A stretch of DNA of 30,469 nt from VRUE01 sp040904405 (GTDB lineage: Bacteria > Actinomycetota > Thermoleophilia > Solirubrobacterales > 70-9), in assembly GCA_040904405.1 (NCBI GenBank), contig JBBDTK010000089.1, positions 1-30,469 on the forward strand. The letters are read 5' to 3'. A model generated the notes under the pieces. That model made no database searches, was not told where the DNA came from, and saw nothing but the letters and a program-made list of their open reading frames with translations. A program made the position numbers and the translations under genes. This document shows, piece by piece, positions 23,851 to 30,469 of this stretch; the stretch's first letter is position 1, and each line of letters starts with the position of its first letter.

Positions 23851-23892
23851 TGCCCGGTAGGCGGGTAAAAATGCAACCTCGGAGGGCGACCG

Positions 23893-24939
23893 ATGCCTAA
23901 CGAGGTCGTCACCAGGGCAATCGACGCCGTCTGCGCCGGCGACCACCTGAGCGCCGACCACGCCGCCGCCGTGCTGGCCGAGATCATGGAGGGGCGCGGC
24001 GACGAGGTCCAGACGGCCGCCTTCCTGATCGCCCTGCGGGCCAAGGGGGAGACCGTCCCCGAGCTGGTCGGCCTGGCGCGGACGATGCGCTCGCTGGCGA
24101 CCCCGGTGAGCAGCGCCCGCGCCGACCTGGTCGACACCGCCGGGACCGGCGGCGGACCCTCGACCTTCAACGTCTCGACCACCGCGGCGCTGGTCGCCGC
24201 CGCGGCCGGCTGCGCGGTGGCCAAGCACGGCAACCGCTCCAACACCAGCCGCTGCGGCTCCGCCGACCTGCTCGAGGCGCTCGGGGTCGACATCGAGCTC
24301 GATCCCCAGCAGGTCGGCCGCTGCATCGACGAGCTCGGCTTCGGCTTCATGTTCGCGCCCCGCCACCACGCGGCGATGGCGCACGTGGCGCCGGTCCGCA
24401 AAGCGCTCGGGGTGCGGACGATCTTCAACTTCCTCGGCCCGCTGACCAACCCGGCGGGGGCGCGGCGGCAGCTGCTCGGGGTCTCCGACCGCCATTACCA
24501 GGAGACGATCGCCGAGGCGCTGGGAGGCCTCGGCAGCGAGCGAGCGCTGGTCGTCGCCGCCGAGGACGGCCTCGACGAGCTCTCGATCTCGGCCCGCACG
24601 CGGGTGATCGAGGTCGTCGGCGGCCGCACCGAGGAGTGGTTCGTCGAGCCGGGCGAGTTCGGCCTCTCGGCGGCAAAGCTGGAGGACGTGGCGGGCGGCA
24701 GCCCGGAGCAGAACGCCGCCGCCTCGCGCGCCGTGCTGGCCGGCGAGGCCGGCCCGCGCCGCGACCTGGTCCTGCTCAACGCCGGCGCCGCGATCTACGT
24801 CGGCGGCCGCGCCGCGACCCTCGGCGAGGGAGTCGAGAGCGCCGCGGCGGCGATCGACGGCGGCGAGGCGCGCGGCCTGCTCGACCGGCTGATCGCGCTC
24901 ACCGGGCAACTCGGCGGTCAAGTCGGCCAACTCGACTAG
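23893..24939 (+). CDS. trpD: Anthranilate phosphoribosyltransferase
   Basis: TrpD transfers the phosphoribosyl group of PRPP to anthranilate. The product has 348 residues. The glycine loop that binds PRPP is DTAGTGGGPSTFNVSTTAAL, followed by AKHGNRSNTSRCGSADLLEA and FMFAPRHHAAMAHVAPVRKA, all typical. The ATG at 23893 has a good GGAGGG ribosome site 6-11 nt upstream, unlike most genes in this window, which fits an internal operon gene. trpC follows after 24 nt that contain a possible weak -10 box. Confidence 0.95.
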   Translation: MPNEVVTRAIDAVCAGDHLSADHAAAVLAEIMEGRGDEVQTAAFLIALRAKGETVPELVGLARTMRSLATPVSSARADLVDTAGTGGGPSTFNVSTTAALVAAAAGCAVAKHGNRSNTSRCGSADLLEALGVDIELDPQQVGRCIDELGFGFMFAPRHHAAMAHVAPVRKALGVRTIFNFLGPLTNPAGARRQLLGVSDRHYQETIAEALGGLGSERALVVAAEDGLDELSISARTRVIEVVGGRTEEWFVEPGEFGLSAAKLEDVAGGSPEQNAAASRAVLAGEAGPRRDLVLLNAGAAIYVGGRAATLGEGVESAAAAIDGGEARGLLDRLIALTGQLGGQVGQLD

Positions 24940-24948
24940 ATCATCATC

Positions 24949-24954
24949 TAGGCT
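24949..24954 (+). promoter_or_regulatory. Possible internal -10 box TAGGCT before trpC
   Basis: TAGGCT lies 9 nt before the GTG at 24964 and 15 nt before the ATG at 24970. It could be a secondary promoter for trpC; read-through from trpD is equally likely. Confidence 0.3.
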
Positions 24955-24963
24955 TTCCCGCAG

Positions 24964-25770
24964 GTGGCAATGATCGAGCAGCTGATCGCAGCGGCCCGCG
25001 ACGGCGTCGAGGAGCGCCGCGGCCGGACCCCGCAGGAGGAGTTGGAGTCGCGCCTTACCGGGCGCGGCGAGGACCGCCCCTTCGACGAGGCGCTGGTCCG
25101 CCCCGGGCTCTCGCTGATCGCCGAGTTCAAGCGGCGCTCGCCGAGCTCCGGCGAGATCTCCGCCTCGGCGGCGGTCGGCGAGCGGGTCGGCGCCTACGAG
25201 CGCGGCGGCGCGGCGGCGCTCTCGGTGCTGACCGACGAGAGCCACTTCGGCGGCTCGCTGGAGGACCTGCGCGCCGCCCGCGCCGCCTGTGACCTGCCGA
25301 TCCTGCGCAAGGACTTCATCGTCGATCGCTACCAGCTCTACGAGGCCGCGGTTCACGGCGCCGACGCCGTGCTGCTGATCGCGCGGGTCCTCGACGACGA
25401 GCTGCTGCGGGCGATGTACGAGGAGGCGAGGGCGCTCGACCTCGACTGCCTGGTCGAGGTCCACGACGCGGCGGAGCTGGAGCGGGCGCTGCGGCTCGAC
25501 GTCGATGTGATCGGGATCAACAACCGCAACCTCGACCAGGGCAGCGTCGACATCAGGACCACCTACGAGCTGATGCCCGACGTGCCCGCCGGCAAGACCG
25601 TGGTGGCGGAGAGCGGCATCTCGACCCGGGCCGAGCTGGAGGAGCTCGAGCGGATCGGCGTCGACGCGGTGCTGATCGGCTCGGCGCTGATGCGCGCCGG
25701 CGACCCGGAGGAGCTGACGCGCGAGCTGACCGGGGCCGAGCAGAGCACCCGCGAGCACCACCTCCCCTAA
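24964..25770 (+). CDS. trpC: Indole-3-glycerol phosphate synthase
   Basis: TrpC closes the indole ring from the CdRP intermediate. The 268-residue barrel has the catalytic Lys segments AEFKRRSPS (about 55) and ILRKDFIVD (about 118), the Glu/Asn segments VEVHDAAELERAL and GINNRNLDQ, and VAESGISTRAELEEL before the final phosphate-binding IGSALMR. The GTG at 24964 and the ATG at 24970 are both possible starts; the difference is two residues. Its stop codon is part of a 12-bp inverted repeat that may end this part of the operon before htrA. Confidence 0.95.
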   Translation: MAMIEQLIAAARDGVEERRGRTPQEELESRLTGRGEDRPFDEALVRPGLSLIAEFKRRSPSSGEISASAAVGERVGAYERGGAAALSVLTDESHFGGSLEDLRAARAACDLPILRKDFIVDRYQLYEAAVHGADAVLLIARVLDDELLRAMYEEARALDLDCLVEVHDAAELERALRLDVDVIGINNRNLDQGSVDIRTTYELMPDVPAGKTVVAESGISTRAELEELERIGVDAVLIGSALMRAGDPEELTRELTGAEQSTREHHLP

Positions 25771-25813
25771 GTCACTAACGCCACTCGCGATTTTTAGACG
25801 AACTTAGGGGAGG
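25761..25813. terminator. 12-bp inverted repeat after trpC, possible terminator
   Basis: CCTCCCCTAAGT (25761-25772) and ACTTAGGGGAGG (25802-25813) are perfect arms with a 29-nt spacer. The trpC stop TAA is in the left arm. There is a T-run (ttttt) in the spacer but none after the second arm, so a standard intrinsic terminator is not certain. It could also be an operator for the protease gene. Confidence 0.45.
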
Positions 25814-25832
25814 CGCAGCATCATCGCCTGCG

Positions 25833-27065
25833 ATGAGGCGATTCTTCGGCAGCTCGTTCGGCTCGGCGGTGCTCGGCGGCGCCGTGGTCGGCCTGCTCGG
25901 CTGGATCGCGATCGCCGCCGGCTGGATCGAGTCCGAGGGCGGCACGACCACGACCAGGACGATCGGCTCGCAGCTCGCCGCGCCGGTCGCCAGCAGCGAG
26001 GGCGATCAGGGCTCCAACCCGGTCAACGAGATCTACCGGCGCGACGGCCAGGGGGTCGCCTTCATCAGCGCCCAGCGCGGCGGTGGCGAAGCGGCGGCGC
26101 CGAGCCCCTTCGGCCAGCCCGAAGGCGAAGGCGGCACCTCCAGCGGCTCCGGGTTCCTGATCGACACCGAGGGCCACGTGATCACCAACAGCCATGTGGT
26201 CGAAGGGTCCGACGAGGTCGAAGTCAAATTCGGCACCTCCGACACCGACTACACGGCCGAGGTCGTCGGCACCGACCCCGCGACCGATGTCGCCCTGCTC
26301 AAGGTCGATGCCCCCGCCGAGCGGCTGCGACCGCTGCAGCTGGGCGATTCCGAACAGGTCGAAGTCGGCGACCCGGTGGTCGCGATCGGCAACCCGTTCG
26401 GGCTCGACCAGACCGTCACCAGCGGCATCGTCTCCGCTCTGCAGCGTCAGATCCAGGCACCCAACGGGTTCTCGATCTCGCACGTGATCCAGACCGACGC
26501 GGCGATCAACCCGGGCAGCTCGGGCGGGCCGCTGATCGACTCCTCGGGACGGGTGATCGGAATCAACTCGCAGATCCAGACCGGCGGCAGCAGTGGCAAT
26601 GTCGGGATCGGGTTCGCGGTGCCGATCAACACCGCGCGCGACGTCGTCCGCCAGCTGCGCGAGCGGGGCGAGGTGCGCCACGCCTTCATCGGCATCAGCG
26701 GCGGCAGCGTCACCGCCGACCTGGCGGAGACCCTGGAGCTGCCGGTCGACCGAGGGGTGCTGGTCGCCGAGGTCGTCGAGGGCGGGCCGGCCGACGAGGC
26801 CGGGGTGCGCGGGGGCGGGGAGACGGCGACGATCGAAGGGGCCAGCATCAAAGTCGGCGGTGACGTGATCGTCGCGATCGACGGCGAGCAGGTGGTCGGG
26901 ATGGAAGAGGTGATCAACGCGGTCAACTCGGCGAAGCCGGGGGACGAGATGGAGCTGACCGTGGACCGTGGCGGCAAGCGGCGGAAGCTCGTCGTCACGC
27001 TCGGCGACCGGCCGGCCTCGGCCGAAGATTCGCAGTCGGGGCCGGTAGGCCCGCCTTCGAAATAG
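25833..27065 (+). CDS. HtrA-like membrane-anchored serine protease with PDZ domain
   Basis: The 410-residue product is anchored by one N-terminal membrane segment (residues 10-30), with the protease outside. A Thr/Gly-rich linker follows. The S1C protease domain has His121 (ITNSHVV), Asp152 (ATDVALLKV) and Ser230 (NPGSSGGPL). A C-terminal PDZ domain spans about 300-395 (GVLVAEVVEGGPADEAGVRG to DEMELTVDRGG). HtrA proteases degrade or refold damaged envelope proteins. It lies between trpC and trpF with no clear metabolic link. The start ATG at 25833 has no strong ribosome site. Its stop at 27063-27065 precedes copy 3 of the structured element by 2 nt. Confidence 0.93.
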   Translation: MRRFFGSSFGSAVLGGAVVGLLGWIAIAAGWIESEGGTTTTRTIGSQLAAPVASSEGDQGSNPVNEIYRRDGQGVAFISAQRGGGEAAAPSPFGQPEGEGGTSSGSGFLIDTEGHVITNSHVVEGSDEVEVKFGTSDTDYTAEVVGTDPATDVALLKVDAPAERLRPLQLGDSEQVEVGDPVVAIGNPFGLDQTVTSGIVSALQRQIQAPNGFSISHVIQTDAAINPGSSGGPLIDSSGRVIGINSQIQTGGSSGNVGIGFAVPINTARDVVRQLRERGEVRHAFIGISGGSVTADLAETLELPVDRGVLVAEVVEGGPADEAGVRGGGETATIEGASIKVGGDVIVAIDGEQVVGMEEVINAVNSAKPGDEMELTVDRGGKRRKLVVTLGDRPASAEDSQSGPVGPPSK

Positions 27066-27067
27066 GG

Positions 27068-27173
27068 CGGGAGCGGACCCCCTCCGAACTCAACTTTTCC
27101 CGAAGGCAGTTGCTGGCTGTCCGCGAACCGGCCTCCGGAAAAAGTACAAGCCGTTCGGAGGGGTCCGCTCCCG
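27068..27173 (+). repeat. Structured intergenic element, copy 3 of 3
   Basis: Arms 27068-27088 and 27154-27173 pair completely apart from one bulged C. The arm sequence is unrelated to that of copies 1 and 2. The conserved core is present as CTCAACTTTTCCCGAAGGCA on the left and GGAAAAAGTACAAGCCG on the right. The middle of the core has diverged. The element begins 2 nt after the htrA stop and ends 8 nt before the TAGTCT box of trpF. Confidence 0.72.
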
Positions 27174-27181
27174 GCCTCGCG

Positions 27182-27187
27182 TAGTCT
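27182..27187 (+). promoter_or_regulatory. Putative -10 box TAGTCT of trpF
   Basis: TAGTCT is followed by exactly 6 nt and the trpF ATG at 27194. It indicates that trpF-trpB-trpA form a separate transcription unit from hisIE-trpEGDC. Confidence 0.6.
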
Positions 27188-27193
27188 GGATCC

Positions 27194-27823
27194 ATGCGGG
27201 TCAAGATCTGTGGGGTGACCAATCTGGACGATGCCGCTGAGGCGGTGCGACTGGGGGCATGGGCGATCGGGCTGATCCATTTCGAGGAGAGCCCGCGGGC
27301 TGTTGAGGGCGCCGAGGCGGTGCGGATCGGGGCTGCGTTTCGGAGGAAGTGCGAGCTGGTCGGGGTGTTCGTCAATCCCGAGCTGGACGAGGTCGCGAAG
27401 GCGGTCGAGGACGCCGGCTTGACGATGGTGCAGCTGAACGGGGAAGAGGGGCCGTCGTTCTGCGCCGAGGTGGCGCGGAAAACCGGGGTCAAGGTGATCA
27501 AGGCGGTACACGTCGCCAGCGGCGCGGACATCCATGCGGCGGAGGCGTTCCGGACCGACTTCCACCTCTTCGACAAGCGCGGCAGGGGGCTCTGGGGCGG
27601 CACCGGCGAGAGCTTCGACTGGGGGCTGCTGCGCGAGCGGCGCTCCGAGGTGCCGGCGATCCTCGCCGGCGGGCTGCGCCCCGAGAACGTCGCCGAGGCG
27701 ATCGCCGTCACCCGTCCCCATGCAGTCGACGTCGCCAGCGGGGTCGAGGCCGAGCCGGGCCGCAAGGACCACGCCGCGATGACCGCCTTCTTCGAGGCGG
27801 CACAGGGGGTTGTAAAAACCTGA
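27194..27823 (+). CDS. trpF: Phosphoribosylanthranilate isomerase
   Basis: TrpF performs the Amadori rearrangement between the TrpD and TrpC steps. The 209-residue barrel begins with KICGVTN, which holds the catalytic Cys6. It has GVFVNPELDEV, then LTMVQLNGEE, the LAGGLRPENVAEAI segment and VDVASGVEAEPGRKD, which carries the catalytic Asp and the phosphate site. The start is leaderless from TAGTCT, just after structured element copy 3. trpB starts about 55 nt downstream. Many actinomycetes lack trpF and use the dual enzyme PriA, so a dedicated trpF is a taxonomic hint. Confidence 0.95.
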   Translation: MRVKICGVTNLDDAAEAVRLGAWAIGLIHFEESPRAVEGAEAVRIGAAFRRKCELVGVFVNPELDEVAKAVEDAGLTMVQLNGEEGPSFCAEVARKTGVKVIKAVHVASGADIHAAEAFRTDFHLFDKRGRGLWGGTGESFDWGLLRERRSEVPAILAGGLRPENVAEAIAVTRPHAVDVASGVEAEPGRKDHAAMTAFFEAAQGVVKT

Positions 27824-27879
27824 CAGGGTTAACCGCCCGCGGCGGACGCGGGAGTGAGTGAGCGAGATCTCCGGTGACG

Positions 27880-29154
27880 ATGAGTGCGAACGAGCCAAAG
27901 CAGAGCAGTCAGGCGGAAACCGACGTCCGGTTCGGCAACTACGGCGGACGCTACGTCCCCGAGACGCTGATCGCGGCGCTCGACGAGCTGACCGAGGCCT
28001 GGTCGACGGCGCGCCGCGACGAGGCTTTCGGCGAGCGGCTGCGCACCCTGCGCCGCGACTTCATCGGTCGCCCGACCCCGCTGTATGAGGCCGAGCGGCT
28101 CTCCGAGCGGGCCGGGCGGCGCGTCTACCTGAAGCGCGAGGACCTCTGTCACACCGGCGCCCACAAGATCAACAACGCGATCGGCCAGGCGCTGCTGGCG
28201 CAGCGGATGGGCAAGCCGCGGGTGATCGCCGAGACCGGCGCCGGCCAGCACGGCGTCGCCACCGCCACCGCCTGCGCCCTGCTCGGGCTCGAGTGCGTCG
28301 TCTACATGGGCAGCGAGGACATCCGCCGCCAGGCGCCCAACGTCGAGCGGATGAAGCTGCTCGGCGCCGAGGTGACGCCGGTCGACGCCGGCGCCCGCAC
28401 CCTGAAGGAGGCGGTCAGCGCCGCGATCCGCGACTGGGTCGCCAACGTCGAGACGACCCACTACGTGATCGGCTCGGCGGTCGGGCCGGCGCCCTTTCCG
28501 GCCCTGGTCCGCGATCTGCAGCGGGTGATCGGCGAGGAGACGCGCGAGCAGGCCCTCGCCGCCGAGGGCGCCCTGCCGGCCCGGGTGATCGCCTGCGTCG
28601 GCGGCGGCTCCAACTCGATCGGCATCTTCACCCCGTTCATCGCCGACGCCGAGGTGGCGCTGATCGGGGTCGAGGCGGCGGGGGAGGGGCTCGACAGCGG
28701 ACGTCACGGCGCCTCGCTCGGGGCCGGCACCACCGGCGTCCTGCACGGCTCGCTCTCCGCGGTGATCGCCGACGAGGAGGGGCAGATCCTCGAGGCCCAC
28801 TCGGTTTCCGCCGGGCTCGACTACCCGGGCGTCGGCCCCGAGCACGCGCAGCTGCGCGACAGCGGTCGCGCCACCTACACCGCCGTCACCGACGCCGCCG
28901 CGCTCGCGGCCTTCGCCGAGCTCTCGCGGCTGGAGGGGATCGTGCCGGCGCTGGAGTCCGCCCACGCGATCGCCTGGCTGCTCGAGAACGGCGGCGGCGA
29001 GGGCACGGAAGTGGACGCGAATCCATCTCTGACTCCTTTGGAGTCCACGGGAGCAGAGCAGCCGGTGGGTTTCGATGTCCTGTGCCTGAGCGGGCGGGGG
29101 GACAAGGACTTGGCCGAGGTCGTGGAGCGCACGGGTGGGGGGCCCGAGGGATGA
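27880..29154 (+). CDS. trpB: Tryptophan synthase beta chain
   Basis: TrpB joins indole and serine to make tryptophan, with pyridoxal phosphate bound to Lys96 (HTGAHKINN). Other signatures are RFGNYGGRYVPETL near the N-terminus, ETGAGQHGVA, the phosphate loop GGGSNSIG and the final LSGRGDKD. It has 424 residues from ATG 27880 (426 from the GTG at 27874). Before LSGRGDKD there is an unusual insert of about 20 residues. Its DNA holds a GACTCC-TTT-GGAGTC hairpin (29031-29045). The stop overlaps the trpA ATG (ATGA), inside a 16-bp inverted repeat. Confidence 0.95.
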   Translation: MSANEPKQSSQAETDVRFGNYGGRYVPETLIAALDELTEAWSTARRDEAFGERLRTLRRDFIGRPTPLYEAERLSERAGRRVYLKREDLCHTGAHKINNAIGQALLAQRMGKPRVIAETGAGQHGVATATACALLGLECVVYMGSEDIRRQAPNVERMKLLGAEVTPVDAGARTLKEAVSAAIRDWVANVETTHYVIGSAVGPAPFPALVRDLQRVIGEETREQALAAEGALPARVIACVGGGSNSIGIFTPFIADAEVALIGVEAAGEGLDSGRHGASLGAGTTGVLHGSLSAVIADEEGQILEAHSVSAGLDYPGVGPEHAQLRDSGRATYTAVTDAAALAAFAELSRLEGIVPALESAHAIAWLLENGGGEGTEVDANPSLTPLESTGAEQPVGFDVLCLSGRGDKDLAEVVERTGGGPEG

Positions 29155-29195
29155 CTCGCCGGAGCAACAGCGGGGAGTCTCCGGCGAGTCATCCC
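29148..29195. promoter_or_regulatory. 16-bp perfect hairpin covering the trpB stop and trpA start
   Basis: GGGATGACTCGCCGGA (29148-29163) pairs perfectly with TCCGGCGAGTCATCCC (29180-29195); the spacer is 16 nt. The trpA ATG and trpB TGA lie in the left arm, so a folded mRNA would hide the trpA start unless ribosomes finishing trpB open it. Confidence 0.65.
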
Positions 29196-30125
29196 CCGGG
29201 GCCTCGAGTCACCCATGAGGCACAGAAGATCCTCTACGGGAAAGACCGGGTTCGCGCTTCAGGCAGTACCTCGGCGGCTCAGGGGAACACAGGGACGCAC
29301 CGGATCGCCGCGGCCTTTGCGAAAGCTGAGGGCGAGGGGCGGGCCGCGCTGATGCCCTACATGATGGCCGGGTATCCCGATTGCGAGTCGTCGCTGGCGG
29401 TGGCCGCCGCCTATGCGGATTCCGGGGCCGACCTGATCGAGCTGGGGGTGCCTTTCTCCGACCCGCTCGCCGACGGGCCGACGATCCACGCCGCCGCCAC
29501 CGCGGCGCTCGGCGCAGGCGCCACCCTGGAGGCCGCGCTCGAGGTCTGCGCGTCGGTCTCCGGCCGCGTTCCGGTCGTGCTGATGGCCTACGCCAACATG
29601 GTGCTGACCCAGGGCGAGTCCGCGCGCCCCGCCGCCGCCGGAGCCCCCAAAGCGGACGAGTTCGCGCGGCGCGCCGCCGACGCCGGCGCCGCCGGCGCGA
29701 TCGTCCCCGACCTGCCGCTGGACGAGGCGGCCGCGGGGCGCGGGGCGCGCGCCGCGGAGGGTCTGGCGCTGGTGCCGCTGGTCGCGCCGACGACGCCGGC
29801 CAAACGCCGGGCCGAAATCTGCGCGGTCGCGACCGGCTTCGTCTACGTCGTCTCCACCGTCGGCACGACCGGCGAGCGGGCCGAGCTCCCGACCGGCCTC
29901 GCCGAGCTGGTCACGGGGACCAAGGCCGACGCCGGCGACGTCCCGGTCGCGGTCGGCTTCGGGATCGGCACCCCGGAGCAGGCCGCCGAGGTCGGCAGAG
30001 TCGCCGACGGCGTCATCGTCGGCAGCCGCCTCGTCCGCGCCGCAGGCGAAGCGGGATCGCCGGCGGAGGCGGGCGAGTCCGTGGCCGAGTTCCTGCGCGA
30101 GGCGCGGGCGGCGCTGGCAGCATAA
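29151..30125 (+). CDS. trpA: Tryptophan synthase alpha chain with N-terminal extension
   Basis: TrpA cleaves indole-3-glycerol phosphate and passes indole to TrpB. The catalytic Glu97 (LIELGVPFSDP) and Asp108 (LADGP) are present, as are PYMMAGYPD, VVLMAYANM, FVYVVSTVGTTG and the phosphate-binding VAVGFGIGTPEQ. It has 324 residues, while the family usually has near 265. The first 50 residues are polar and low in complexity, with no counterpart in usual TrpA. No in-frame ATG lies between 29151 and the fold, so either the extension is real or a rarer start is used. The ATGA overlap with trpB supports 29151. The loop after YANM also carries a small Ala/Pro-rich insert. Confidence 0.93.
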   Translation: MTRRSNSGESPASHPPGPRVTHEAQKILYGKDRVRASGSTSAAQGNTGTHRIAAAFAKAEGEGRAALMPYMMAGYPDCESSLAVAAAYADSGADLIELGVPFSDPLADGPTIHAAATAALGAGATLEAALEVCASVSGRVPVVLMAYANMVLTQGESARPAAAGAPKADEFARRAADAGAAGAIVPDLPLDEAAAGRGARAAEGLALVPLVAPTTPAKRRAEICAVATGFVYVVSTVGTTGERAELPTGLAELVTGTKADAGDVPVAVGFGIGTPEQAAEVGRVADGVIVGSRLVRAAGEAGSPAEAGESVAEFLREARAALAA

Positions 30126-30142
30126 GTCGCCTCCCGTTCGAC

Positions 30143-30148
30143 TAGGAT
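30143..30148 (+). promoter_or_regulatory. Putative -10 box TAGGAT
   Basis: TAGGAT lies 9 nt before the ATG at 30158, in the 32-nt gap after trpA. Confidence 0.45.
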
Positions 30149-30157
30149 GCGCGCCGC

Positions 30158-30304
30158 ATGGGAATGGTCGTAACGCTCTTTCTCGCCCTCGCCGCGATGA
30201 CTCTCTCCTACGCCATCGGGCAGGGAGGACCGGTCGCCGGCATGGTCTTCGCCACCGTTCTCCTGATCGGCGCCGTGCTCCGCGTCGTTCGCCCGCAGTC
30301 GTAA
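30158..30304 (+). CDS. Hypothetical 48-residue membrane peptide
   Basis: The frame encodes 48 residues with two hydrophobic segments: about 4-20 (VVTLFLALAAMTLSYAI) and 26-43 (VAGMVFATVLLIGAVLRVV), joined by a GQGGP turn and ending RPQS. I do not recognise it. Support comes from the TAGGAT box 9 nt upstream, the ATG, the clean hairpin-helix pattern and the fact that it fills the space between trpA and the next structured element. It may be a small membrane protein of unknown role. Confidence 0.55.
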   Translation: MGMVVTLFLALAAMTLSYAIGQGGPVAGMVFATVLLIGAVLRVVRPQS

Positions 30305-30469
30305 GGACCTATCCCGGTAGGGAAATCGCACCCCTGGATACGGCCCAGGACCGGCGCGGATTCGGCCCCGTCGCGGATCCCACATGGCGCTGCCATGCGG
30401 AATCCGCGCCGTGTCCGCCCCGCTTGGTCCTGAACCGTCCCAGGGGCACGCCCCTATCGAGATAGGTCC
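30305..30469. ncRNA. Rod-shaped inverted-repeat element at the right edge
   Basis: Nested arms pair along the whole segment: 30305-30313 with 30461-30469, 30316-30322 with 30452-30458 (one G-U), 30331-30337 with 30440-30446, 30340-30343 with 30435-30438, 30346-30352 with 30426-30432, and 30353-30363 with 30400-30410 (11 bp). A small hairpin, CATGGC-GCT-GCCATG, sits at the tip. It starts right after the stop codon of the small membrane gene. It may be a structured RNA, a strong terminator or a large palindromic element. The strand is not determined, and the core does not match the three-copy element. Confidence 0.55.

Noticed and set aside
21721..25761. A 1346-residue open frame on the minus strand opposite the trp genes
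   Set aside because: It mirrors the GC-rich third positions of trpE, trpG, trpD and trpC, and has no recognisable domain.

Overview
The window is a high-GC bacterial chromosome segment, most likely from an actinomycete and probably the Thermoleophilia/Solirubrobacterales. That placement is inferred from three things: GC-rich codon use, the lepA / hrcA-dnaJ / phoH-ybeY-era and hisIE-trp gene orders, and many starts preceded at 6-9 nt by a TANNNT box, which suggests leaderless transcripts. One 100-N assembly gap lies inside a large surface-protein gene.

Layout. 1-6005: housekeeping genes: lepA, two MaoC-type dehydratase subunits, unusually short hrcA and dnaJ, a membrane protein and murI. 6126-6759: a VapBC-type toxin-antitoxin pair. 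6769-8273: an IS110-family insertion sequence. Its non-coding end can be read as a bridge RNA whose target and donor guides match the flanks and the element ends. It sits exactly at the start codon of the next gene, yqeY. 8269-11080: yqeY, phoH, ybeY and era, tightly overlapped. 11168-13611: a DUF4395-thioredoxin fusion, an O-methyltransferase remnant, a PrxQ-like peroxiredoxin, a possible pdxH tail remnant and a second (MazF-like) toxin-antitoxin pair. 13864-20956: an accessory island with a secreted RHS/NHL/YD protein ending in a streptogrisin-type serine protease, two related small membrane proteins that could be its immunity proteins, and a second, deleted O-methyltransferase copy. 21093-30125: hisIE, trpE, trpG, trpD, trpC, an HtrA-like protease, trpF, trpB and trpA, which covers the whole chorismate-to-tryptophan pathway. 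30158-30469: a 48-residue membrane peptide followed by a long rod-shaped inverted repeat.

The most interesting non-coding signal is a roughly 110-nt element present three times (after lepA, after the second dehydratase gene, after htrA). Each copy fills the space between a stop codon and the -10 box of the next gene. The core sequence is conserved, while the outer stem arms differ between copies yet stay complementary within each copy. Other structured intergenic segments include a cloverleaf-like fold before lepA and the rod at the right end. No complete rRNA, tRNA or CRISPR was seen.
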